A stretch of 64,000 bases of DNA from positions 19,983,915-20,047,914 of the forward strand of contig CAIIXF020000001.1 of NCBI GenBank assembly GCA_903813345.2, given 5' to 3'. The notes beneath the pieces are model-generated. The model worked only from the letters and a program-made list of their open reading frames with translations, searched no databases and was not told where the DNA came from. The DNA comes from Owenia fusiformis. Its lineage: Eukaryota > Annelida > Polychaeta > Sabellida > Oweniidae. Shown piece after piece: positions 34,701 to 45,078 of the stretch (position 1 is the stretch's first letter; every line of letters starts with the position of its first letter). Position numbers and translations under genes: made by a program.

Positions 34701-37213
34701 TTTAGTATGTTTGTATGTATTTACCACACTGGAGTACTGTTCACTAAATTGTTTAAAAAAATACACCAGACCAAGGATCAAGAGGTCATGAAAGTTTTGA
34801 AATGAATTTGGGAAAAAATATTGATATTTTTCAAAAAATACACCTTTTCATCATGGTTCTCCAGATTTGGTAGTATACAAGCCTGAGATAACAGCCTAAA
34901 TGATAAGGAAAAATACTGGATAGTAATCAAACCTCACTATTGCTATCATGTTTATAGAAGTACTTCTCATTACCAGACTTACTGTTTACACATTTAATGA
35001 GTAAATTAATTAAGTTAGAGATTACTTAAATTTAAATACTAGTATGAAATAATCTTGTATTATTATCCCATCGAATGAAGTTCGGAGGGATATAGAAAAT
35101 GCCTCCGTCCGTCTGTCCGTCTCAAGTCTGTGGACCCTGAAGAAAGATAACTAAAATCGCAATCAAATCAAGACAAAGAAAGAAGAAAATAAATGAAGAA
35201 ACCAATGCAGCAAAAACCGGGCAATAATTCAAATACCGTTGGCCCGATTTTGTTCATATTTTGTACACATATACCCTATGGGGGTAGAAGTTCTGCTCGA
35301 AAGCCAATTTTCAAAATGGCTGCTCATTTCAAAATGGCGGCCATTTCAGTGCCGAATTCACAGTAATTTAGGTGCAATATGTAAAACTGTAATAGCAATA
35401 TGTTTTAGATGTAAAAAAATTATATAGGACATTAATAAAGCTAGAAATGTAGATATTAAAGAAGCACATGGCAGCCATCTTGAAAAATGGCTGCATTTAC
35501 TCGTTATTTTACGATTTTTGCTGTAACTCGAAAAGTAGGGGAGCGATTTTGTTCATATTTGGTATGTGAATACTATAAACATTGCACATTGTCTAAAGAC
35601 GCTTTTGGTAGAAGGTGGCCATTTTGAAAAATGGCCGCCATTTTGAAAAATGGCCGCCATTATAACCTATTTTACTATAACTCGAAAAGTAGTGAAGCGA
35701 TTTTCTTGAATACTATAAGGATGGCACACTGTCTAATGACACTTTTGGAAGAAAGCGGCCATTTTTCAAAATGGCCGCCATTTTAACGTATTTTACTATT
35801 ACTCGAAAAGTAGTGGAGCGATTTTGTTCATATTTGGTATGTGAATACTATAAGTATGGCAAATGGTCTAATGACACTTTTGGTAGAAGGCGGTCATTTT
35901 GAAAAATGCCTGCCATTTTTGCTATATACTTTGTTTGTTAAAATGCCATCCATGGCTGTTCGATGGGATTCGCTACGCTTTGGCGTTGCCGTTGTTCTGA
36001 TTATCTTTTTGAATAATAAATGATTTTTATAAAAATTGACATTTCAGTCACTGCCAAAGCTTCCTAAGGTCAAATATTTATCAGTAGGAGAGAACAACAT
36101 CACATTACTTGATGGAATAGACAACCTGAGAAAATCTCCCATAGACATACTTTACCTTAAAGGAAACTCTGTAGTGTTTACAGAGTACTATAGACAGAGG
36201 TATGTACAGTAGGACTTGAGCACCCATGTAGGTCTTAGATATTTTCTTCAACTGGCAATCGCCATATTGATTATTTGATCCATGATCCCTGAAATGTCGA
36301 AATGTGACCTGTAATTGATAGTTCTTTCCTGATACATGTGCATACAGGGTGACCCAAGAAATCCAACACTCTAGTTGTGAAATTAATTTCTCAATTATGG
36401 GATATCGTTTTGAATTTTCTTGTGATTTTTCTTGAGCAAATAGCAGGCAGCTCTTATATCATGCTGTTTAGTGCTGATTAAGCGAAGCCTTGTACCTTTT
36501 CAGGAAAGAAGCTTTGTATCGTAGTCTATTCATGATTCATATTGCAGGCTGAAGCCCTCAGAAATGTTTGAAAAGAAGATCTCAAATTAGCAAATTCAAT
36601 CAATGAACCATTAGAGTAGATGCGAGTAGAAATAATCTTGATTTATGTCATTAAATGTTCAAAATTCAGTCAAAGAGATGTCATATTCGTACATGTAAAA
36701 GTACATCTAGAAATATGGTTTCGAAAATTGTTTATCAACAGGTCCCTGTTACAAAATCATAAAAAGTGAAATATCTTTTCTTGTATTGGACAGATAATAT
36801 TTTCTTTTACTGGACATATTTTAATTTGCATAACTATTAGATACATAAGGGTGATACGAAAATTGAACCACTAGAACAGATTTATTTAAAGTAAAGGGAA
36901 CTTTCTACTATACCCGCCATGCTATCTGACCCGAACGAGTCATCTGGTGGTAAAACTGGTAACTACCTACTGGCATCTGCGTTTTTGATCGGGCACTTAA
37001 TAAATTGACAGGACCCTCAAAAATGTTACATGATTTCACCAACCACTAGTTACAATATAATATTCTTGTTTTAATGTATTTGAAATATATTTCAGGGTTT
37101 TCCTGGAGTTACCCCACCTGAAAGTCCTAGATGGCATCCCCAAGTTACCCTCTGATACTGCACCTCTACCTGATGACTTTGTTGATAAATCCTCCACATG
37201 CGTTATCTCATAA
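31771..37213 (+). CDS. Leucine-rich-repeat protein with C-terminal CaaX box
   Basis: Coding exons are 31841-31854, 32510-32648, 33050-33271, 33640-33782, 34326-34371, 36048-36199 and 37096-37213. The first exon begins at 31771 with noncoding sequence. Introns are GT-AG and phases close to 277 aa. Residues 1-125 are polar and charged, probably disordered, with a motif LPSHRFRWTNWHELRNN (52-68). Residues about 145-255 hold SDS22/U2A'-type leucine-rich repeats (VVEELNLIDNNLTDL, CEFLNLNRNHIASF, VKYLSVGENNITLLDGI, IDILYLKGN) closed by an LRR-cap-like end, YYRQRVFLELPHLKVLDG. The protein ends DKSSTCVIS; C-V-I-S is a textbook CaaX box predicting farnesylation and membrane attachment. I do not recognise a named orthologue. 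The exon-3 acceptor at 33048-33049 was chosen because a nearer AG (33062) would shift the frame. The large introns hold several MITEs. Confidence 0.85.
31898..32252. mobile_element. TTAA-type MITE, 355 bp, intron 1 of the LRR gene
   Basis: The ends are TTAAAGGGGCAACAAGGCC and, inverted, TTAAAGGTGCAACAATAAG. The interior TTTTCTGAGCTATCAAGGCA links it to the element at 27099-27745. Confidence 0.75.
33489..33614. mobile_element. Mariner-like MITE, 126 bp, intron 3 of the LRR gene
   Basis: The termini CAGGGTGGTCAGAAAAATAG and CATTTTTTTGACCACCCTG are inverted repeats, and TA flanks both ends. The right end stops 25 bases before the exon-4 start at 33640. Confidence 0.88.
35062..35968 (+). mobile_element. 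Interspersed repeat of the CCCA-CGAA family with internal tandem units
   Basis: It starts ATTATCCCATCGAATGAAGT, then a CCTCCGTCCGTCTGTCCGTC run, and closes with the inverted TTCGATGGGA. The same end (in reverse) closes the elements at 26862 and 50602. Inside, about four copies of a ~110-base unit carry AACTCGAAAAGTAG, GAGCGATTTTGTTCATATTT and AAAATGGCCGCCATTTT. It lies in intron 5 of the LRR gene. Confidence 0.78.
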
Positions 37214-37424
37214 TCCTCAATACAGCACTGTACAATAACTTATGTGACGGAATAGAATTCTGAAGACACTATCTAGAAGACTTCTGATTATAACATAAGG
37301 CTGATAGAAAGGAATCCTCCATCTGTTCAGGATTGGTTTTTGTTTTAAAATGGTGAAAGTGCCATAGAACTTGGAGAAAGTGATTGAACATTATGAGGTT
37401 CTGATAAACAACTTTGTGGTTGAA

Positions 37425-37565
37425 TTAAAGTGGCACTGTCTTTAATATTTCATTCAGAATCACTAACAAAACAGTATTTCACACTATTTTACTGCCCCTC
37501 AAAAGTGATGTGTTGCATATATTATGTATAGTCAAATGTAGATTAAATAGACAGTGCCACTTTAA
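37425..37565. mobile_element. TTAA-ended MITE, 141 bp, in the LRR gene 3' UTR/flank
   Basis: TTAAAGTGGCACTGTC at the left is matched by the perfect inverse GACAGTGCCACTTTAA at the right. It lies about 210 bases after the LRR stop codon and so probably inside its 3' UTR. Confidence 0.85.
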
Positions 37566-37569
37566 AAAC

Positions 37570-38829
37570 AGCCATATGTAATATTAAATGGCTATATTCC
37601 GTCAAGAGTATTATAAAAATATATGTTCAATAATTATATTCCGTCCATCTCGTGAAAGCCCAGTCACTAATTATACTAGCACAGCATCTGTGATATGCAC
37701 ATAGGGCAATATCATAATTGTACATGCAACAACAACATAGAAGTTTGTCCAATCGGAGTCTAGAGATGTTTCTTAGGGGACTCACATTCGACTTTATCAT
37801 ACACATTCCTAGGCCAATAAATCACATTATGTATTTTTTAGTTGATTTGTGACTGCTAAGTTAAAATGAATATAATCTTGCATACTTATAATTAACAGGA
37901 ATAATTTACAGGTTGAGTGAAATAGTTAGTAATCTTTAATGTGGATATCATTTTTACACTCACTATATATGAATGTAAATACTAGATATAGTAGACTGAA
38001 TACTGGCAATTTACTTTGTTTAATTTCTTGTATATTTGGGCAGGACCCATTGTCCCATTAACATACTGCATTAATAACATATTTCAGCATTTTCACAATC
38101 ATTTATTGTATTTAATCACTTAATTGTACATTTTATTAAGAAAAAATATATTATTATTGTATAATTTCTCATAAAAATAGTTTATGTTCTATCTTTTGGT
38201 GCAAACTGGTATGTAAAAGATTGCATAAGTACCCTTAGAAAAATTGGCTTTTTATTTGGCAGATTTTTGAGAAAGTCCATCAATATACCATATACATGTA
38301 TTATAAATATACATAAATTGATGATCTTCCACAATATTTAACTCATGAGTCCTTGACCCAGCACAAAAAGCACAGTTGTATCGTATGATTTGTCATATTA
38401 AAATATTATGTTCTATGGGATCTGTCAAGGAGGTACATTTTTACAAAATTTTGTTCATTTAAGAATTTTGAAGTTTTGTTTCATAATTATTACATTTTTC
38501 TGGGAGAAAAAATCCTTGAAACCATGCAGCTAGCTTGATTTAAATAAAAAATGAGAACTAGAACATTATAATGTCAACAGGAATATTCAAAATAATTTGC
38601 ACACAATTCACCATTAGTTTTTATGTGGACTAAAATAATGTTATATTTGAGATTTTTTTGAAAGGGCTACATTCAAAGTACAGGATCTTTTGTGTTTATA
38701 TATAGTGCTTTTATATGAAAGTGTCAACTGTAATTCACCTGAGCAAATGTCAAAACCCCCAATGATGTCATGACGATACACTTCAATGCATTTGTGTTTT
38801 GACTAGTTGTTCTAGTTTCAATGAAGAAG
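37570..38829. other. Convergent intergenic region (LRR / Kelch 3' ends)
   Basis: No gene seen. An AATAAA at about 37815 on the plus strand is a possible LRR poly(A) signal. The rest is AT-rich single-copy-looking sequence. Confidence 0.5.
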
Positions 38830-38835
38830 TTTATT
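38830..38835 (-). promoter_or_regulatory. Poly(A) signal of the Kelch gene
   Basis: AATAAA on the minus strand lies 6 bases after the stop codon (38842-38844), which would give an extremely short 3' UTR if it is used. Confidence 0.45.
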
Positions 38836-38841
38836 GTTATG

Positions 38842-41632
38842 TTACATTGGAAAGCATGTGTTGGCAACTTTCATCATGGCACATGCAAAATATCTAATCC
38901 CACTTGCTGTGAACCTTTTATCACTCCAGCCCATAGTCATTAAATCCAGCCTCTGTAACTGGTCATGGTCAGTGTCATCTTCAAATGAATGACCGCCGAA
39001 TAGGTACACCTTGTTTTTGTGGAAGACATGTGACATACAACTGGCTGGGTAGGGGATGGTGGATATACTTGTCCATTGGTCACTTGCTGGGTCATAAAGC
39101 TCACATTCCTGAAAGACAAGATTTTATTGGTCAGCCATTTCATTGATTTCCTCAACTCCATTTGTCAATTTCATATACCAGGTCAATCAATAAATTCTGA
39201 GAAAATGGCTCAGACTAAGAGTTTCGTGACATTTTTCTCAAAGTTTTCACAGGAGGTTCTTGATAAAATCTTGAATAAGAAGGTGAAAATAATTAGAATG
39301 TTAAAATTTCAGGTAGAAAGTCATTTAACTCTTAATCTAGGAGACTATTCTCAGAACTCATTAATCGACCTGGTATATGTAAGCACTTGAGACAAAGACA
39401 ATGTATAATCGTACACTGAATATGGCATTTATAAAAAAATGAACAATGTATTATCTGATCTTATCATGAATGGACAAGTTTGTACAATCATACAAAAATA
39501 AAAACTTAAAATATTATCAGCATATACCTTTACATCTTCAAATTCCCCATCACCAACATAATTCACTCCTCCAATCACCATTATTCCTGTTGCTATGGAG
39601 ATCATGCTGTGGTAACTTCTGGCTCTATGCATGGGTGAACAAGGAGTGCAAGCAGTGTCGAGTTTAAACACACAATCTAGATGACCAGCATCAGGGCCTT
39701 TGTAGCCTCCACTTGTGTATATAGTCCCATTGTAAACACATGCTTAAAGTAACAAAAAACATGCAAATAAGTTCAACATAAACAAGACTTCAAAATATCC
39801 AATGTAAATGATTGGTTATTCCATGGGCTGTCAAGAGAAAGCCCATGCTTACTTATTCCTTCAACAACAAACAATATAAATTACGTATTCTCTCTCTACC
39901 TGCATGCTCATGAAGCCCTTTGGGGAATGTTAAGTGTGGAAGTTCAGTCCATGTATCTTCTATAGGGTCATAAACTTCAGTCTTTTTGGTTGTAGTACCT
40001 GGGCCTATCCACCCTGCCATCGCATACAGTTTCTTGTCAAGTTCAACCATTGCAAACAAACTTCTGGCTGTTTTCATAGGGCTTATCTGAAAAATGCCAA
40101 TATGTATTTTCAAAAGCGAGCATCAGTATTTCATACCATTTTTGATGCAATTACAAGTCTGTTAAATAATGCATTCATCTGTGAATTTTTTTGATATTTC
40201 AGAATAAAAATTTAATAAAAACTCTGGTGGTTTGGACTTTACAAAAAAATATTTTCAAAATTAAGTACTATTCTAGTAATGAACCTACCTCTTTCCATTG
40301 TAGTTTTACTTGTGATCTTTTACCCTGCAGTGGCATGTAGTTTGAGTGAGAGATAACAGGATTGAACCTGTATGCAGTGTTCACAGTATTCCAGCCATGT
40401 TTAGAATATGCAGTTTGACCCCCAACAACATACACTATATTGTCTATTACACATACACAATGTTCACATAATGACTTTGGTAATTTTTCTTTCATGAAAC
40501 CGTGTATCACAATTGTGTTATTGTCAGTTGGAAATGATTTTTCAACTGTTTTAGGTGTGTCATTTAGCCTACTCTCAGTAGATGTTTCAAATGCTGCCTC
40601 CAGTTTTTCAATACCCAGAATTTGCACTCGATTAGTACAGGCCTCAGAGGCAGTAAATCCTCCATAGAATAATACAGCATTTTTTGAATTCCGTTCTTCA
40701 ACAGTTGCATAGGGGTACTTGGAGATCATTTTATGGGGATTGTCAATGTAATCCTCCAGCTGTATGCTACTTGTGTTCAATGAATTCAAAATCATATCTC
40801 TTAGCTCTTCATCATTAATGGCTCTAACAGTTTTGTCAATTTTATTTGAAAGCGATTTGAATTCTTTGGATGTAAGCAACTGAGCAATAAAGGGAAACCG
40901 CACAGTGTGAACTAATTCTCTTTTTGCATTATATGATGCACAAGTGACCTTTACATGTGCATCTTCAGATGAAGAACTTTCATGGATTTGGGACATGTTG
41001 CCCGTAAACATATTTGTTAAGTCTTTATTATGGTTGGTTAACCATAAAAGTAATGCATCTAACACAATACATTCATCTTTCACTAACAAACAGTCACTTT
41101 TCAAATATTCTTTCAATTCACTAACATCCATTTCAGTGAAAGCTTCCGTCTTACAAAATGCACTAACATTTTGAAATCTAACAAGCTCTAGCATAGAAAG
41201 CATTTCTTGTAAGTCATACTTGTTTGCAAGGAGAAACACCTTGTCATAAAATAAACTAATGTTACTATTCAGGACAGTCTCCATGCTTTTAACACATACA
41301 TCTATCAGTTCTTGCATCTGTAGATAGACTGCTGCATTGAGCACATTTTCTAAATACTCAATATCCAAGTCTAGTTTTTTCCTCAGTTTATCATATGCTA
41401 AACTAGATTGTTTTGATTTGGATTCTAAGTATAAATATATGAATTTCAGGGCATTTGATGAAACTGCTTGTAAATAAATCTGTCGATCTAAGCACTCTTT
41501 CATCCCACTGTTTAACATGCCACTAAAATAATCACTATGGTTAACAAGTTCTTCTTGTGCAAATATAAATGAATCCTTTTCTCTTGAAAGTAATTCAAGA
41601 GAATTGTCAGTTTTAAGTTCCTGAGTTGTCAT
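38842..41632 (-). CDS. BTB-BACK-Kelch (KLHL-type) protein, complete
   Basis: Proteins of this class are usually substrate adaptors of Cullin-3 ubiquitin ligases. Exons on the minus strand are 40289-41632, 39900-40086, 39528-39742 and 38842-39108. The phases close to 670 aa. The N terminus (about 10-110) is a diverged, short BTB domain (FAQEELVNHSDYFSGMLNSG). Residues about 125-235 are the BACK domain (ELVRFQNVSAFCKTEAF, YLKSDCLLVKDECIVLDALL). From about residue 310 come Kelch beta-propeller repeats, seen as VVGGQ, AGWIG with YDPIEDTWTELP, YTSGG, VIGGV and YDPASDQWTSI...YLFGGHS. An in-frame TAA upstream and no earlier ATG support the start chosen. An acceptor-like site at about 41780 implies a 5' UTR exon. 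The KLHL subfamily could not be named. Confidence 0.9.
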
Positions 41633-41849
41633 CTCCTGCGGCTCTTTAGAGGCTGTTAGATAGAGTTGTAAAGAGGCTCTTTTTGCATCATTTTAGAGGA
41701 GCCTAGATATAGGCCATTTTGGTCAGTTGTATCATAACACAAGATGTAACACAATGGAAACAGTGGGCATCTCCCACCTGGAAAATATAAAAAGATGGTA
41801 TAGATATTTAAAATATTTTCAATACTAGATAAACCATCTTTTGGGACTG

Positions 41850-43490
41850 TCACTACAGAAATCACCTTTTTCAACAGTTATTCAGTTATTAGAGAGATCA
41901 TCTTTTGAGAGAATTCACCTTTTGTGAGTGACACTCGAGAAATCACCTTTTGTGACCAAAACTAGAGATATCACCTTTTGTGACTGTCACTATAGAAATC
42001 ACGTTTTGTGACCAACACTAGAGAAATCACCTGTTGGGAATGTCACTAGGGAAGTCACCTTTTGTGTCTGATACTGAAGAATCATCTTTTGCAACTGTCA
42101 CTAAAGAAATCACCTTTTTTGACCAACACTAGAGACATCACTTTTTGCAACTGATACTAGAGAAATCACCTTTTGTGACTGTCACTAAAGAAATCACCTT
42201 TTGAGATCAACACTAGGGAAATCACCTTTTGGGACTGTCATTAGAGAAATCATCTTTGACTTTTGTGTCTGACACTCTAGAAATCACCTTTTGCGACTGT
42301 CACTAAAGAAATCACCTTTTGAGACCAACACTAGAGAAATCACCTTTCGGGACTGTCACGAGAGAAATCACCTTTTGTGACCAAAACTAATCACTTTTTG
42401 CATTTTGTGACTGTCACAAGTGAAATCACGTTGTGCAACTGATACTACAGTAATCACCTTTTGCGACTGTCACTAAAGAAATCACCTTTTGCGACCGTTA
42501 CTTGAGAAATCACATTTTGTGATCAACACAAGATAAATCACCTTTTACGACTGTCACAAGAGAGATCACCTTTCGCGACTGTCACTTGAGAAATTAAATT
42601 TTGTTACCAACACGAGAGAAATCCGTTTTTGTGAATGTCACTAAAGAAATCACCTTTTGTGTCTGACACTAGAGAAATCACATTTTGTGACTATCTCTAG
42701 AGAAATCCCATTTTGTGACGAACACTAGAGAAATCACCTTTTGCAACTGTCACGAGAGAAACCACCTTTTGTGACCAAAACTTATCACTTTTTGCGTTTT
42801 GTGACTGTCCAGGAGAAATCATGTTTTGCAACTGATACTACAGAAATCACCTTTTGTGACCAAAACTTACAACTTTTTGCGTTTTGTGACTGTCCAGGAG
42901 AAATCATGTTTTGCAACTGATACTACAGAAATCACCTTTTGTGAAACACTAGAGAAATCACCTCTTGTGACTGTTACTAGAAAAATCACCTTTTGTGACC
43001 AACACTAGAGAAATCACCTTTTGCAACTGTCACTTGAGAAATCACCTTTTGCGACTGTCACTGGTGAAATCACATTGACCAACACTAGAGAAATCACCAA
43101 CTGTCATGAGTGAAATCACCTTTTGTGACTAAAACTAGAGAAATCACATTTTGTGTCCAACACTAAAGAAATCACCTTTTGCGACTGATACTAGAAAAAT
43201 CACCTTTTGTGTCCAACACTAGAGAAATCACCTTTTGCGATTCATACTACAGAAATCATCTTTTGCGATAAAATTAGAGAAATCACCTTTTGCGACTGAC
43301 ACTAGAGAAATCACCTTTTGTGTCCAACACTCGAGAAATCGCCTTTTTTGTCCATCACTAGAAAAATCACCTTTTGCGACTGATACTACAGAAATCATCT
43401 TTTGCGATGCAACTAGAGATTTGTGATTGTAAAGGAAATCACCTTTTGAGACCAACACTAGAGAAATCATCTTTTGCAACTGTCACTAGA
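41850..43490. repeat. 28-bp minisatellite, ~55 copies, upstream of the Kelch gene
   Basis: Units follow CACTAGAGAAATCACCTTTT plus GTGACCAA or GCGACTGT. Two variant classes (GACCAACACT and GACTGTCACT) often alternate. The array starts about 220 bases above the Kelch start codon and fills most of the space between the head-to-head Kelch and OMA1 genes. Longer duplications (for example two copies of an ACTTTTTGCGTTTTGTGACT block near 42790 and 42870) show segmental growth. Confidence 0.95.
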
Positions 43491-43499
43491 AATCCAATG

Positions 43500-45074
43500 T
43501 GACCAAAAGACACTCTACCCATCCTGCAATTTGCTTATTTGTCATGCATTTTCTGAAGAAATTGAAGTCAAGCCAGCCTTTTTTGCATGACAGCAGAATA
43601 TGTCATGCAGATACGCAGAATTTTTCCTTAGAAATTCATAAAGAAATACTCAAAGTGAGGTAGGCTTCTTGAAAAAACTGGAACTTGTGGAAGTGCAAAA
43701 ACTTCTCTTCCTGTTTTGATATTGTGTTTTAATTCAAGTTCATAATGAGATGCTTATCATTATTTTAAGAAATATTTTATTGCTTACATATACGGCTAAG
43801 ATCGCCAAAACTCAGTTGGAGAAACAGGAGATTGATATCTTACCTTAATCTACACGAAACTTGGTATTATGAAGCAGAATAGAATATGCAGAAAACATTA
43901 TCCCAAATTATGTGCGCGATTACGTTTGTCTCTAGGTCATTCGCTATAGCGAAAACAGCTGTTTACTTTGGAAATGTTATGCCGTTTCACGAAAGCTGAG
44001 GTACACGAAATCAAGAGTTGCATTCACATGGCTTTCAAATAGTTGTCTTAGTGGCATCTGCAAGTACTTTTGTTTCTCGAAGAAGTGTTATCATTTTAAC
44101 ACAGGAGTTGAAAATTCCCGGGAAAGTTGTTTCGTTTTGTGTTAAAACCGGAAGTACATAAATTTGGCAAACATATTTGGTTTATTTATTCAAAATAGGT
44201 AGGTATTCCAAGATTGTTCAGACTTGATTTGACAATTGAACAATTTCTATGTATGCATTGTACGTTTGAAAGTGAAAACATGAGAAAAACTTATTATAAG
44301 AGTTGATGTATAGGCCTAACTAAAGTAAAAAAATTGTTGAAATAATATTACTGCAGCTGTTCAATGTTTATACATGTAGCAACGGCATATATAATGACAC
44401 ATTTGAAGAAAAACAGAGTCGTAATACATGTTTCAATATGTCTTTTTAGTATTTCTTCTATTTTCATCTGGGGCCACACTTCCACCTGAACTAGATAGTA
44501 GATATTGCGCAATAATATACAGGTATATTTCAATAAGCATGCAATGGCGTAGCGTCATACACATAAAAAGCCATGGCGTTCTCTCAATATTTAGAGAAAT
44601 GTTGATTTTTTTGTTGAAATGGCCCACAATTCTCTATCAAAGATTGTTTGCTTTGCTTACTCATGACCCGGGCTCGAGACACCCCCCCTGACAGAAAACA
44701 GAGCTGGCTATGTCCCTATACTATGTACACTTTTGCACCCTTGGGTATACAGTTTTCTTGCAACGAGTCAAAGATTTCAACTTTTGTTGGCTCACTCTGT
44801 CATCTAGGACCTAGGTCTGTCTTGGAATTGGTAATGCATGAGGCAGCAACAATCTAGACACAACTTTCTTTTTCTTTGAGAAATCTAGTGAGTTTTCCCT
44901 AAAAACTGACATGCATGTTCGTGCATTATCTTGTCATTGGTTAATACATCTATTTATCTATTCATGTAAAAATTCATGCACTATACAATAAAACCTTATT
45001 AGTAAAACAAGTCCTCAAGAGGAACACTTCTCAATGTCCCAATGCGCATTACTTATCATTAACTTTTTTTTCAG
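43500..45074. other. Intergenic region between divergent Kelch and OMA1 genes
   Basis: No coding exon recognised. OMA1's first coding exon has a good acceptor at 45073-45074, so a noncoding first exon probably lies in this interval; I could not choose a donor. Promoter elements for both genes are expected here, but no motif stands out. Confidence 0.45.
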
Positions 45075-45078
45075 AAAA

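Noticed and set aside
41850-43490. Regular ~28-bp repeats resembling a CRISPR array
   Set aside because: There are no unique spacers, the units are contiguous and degenerate, and the setting is an animal genome.
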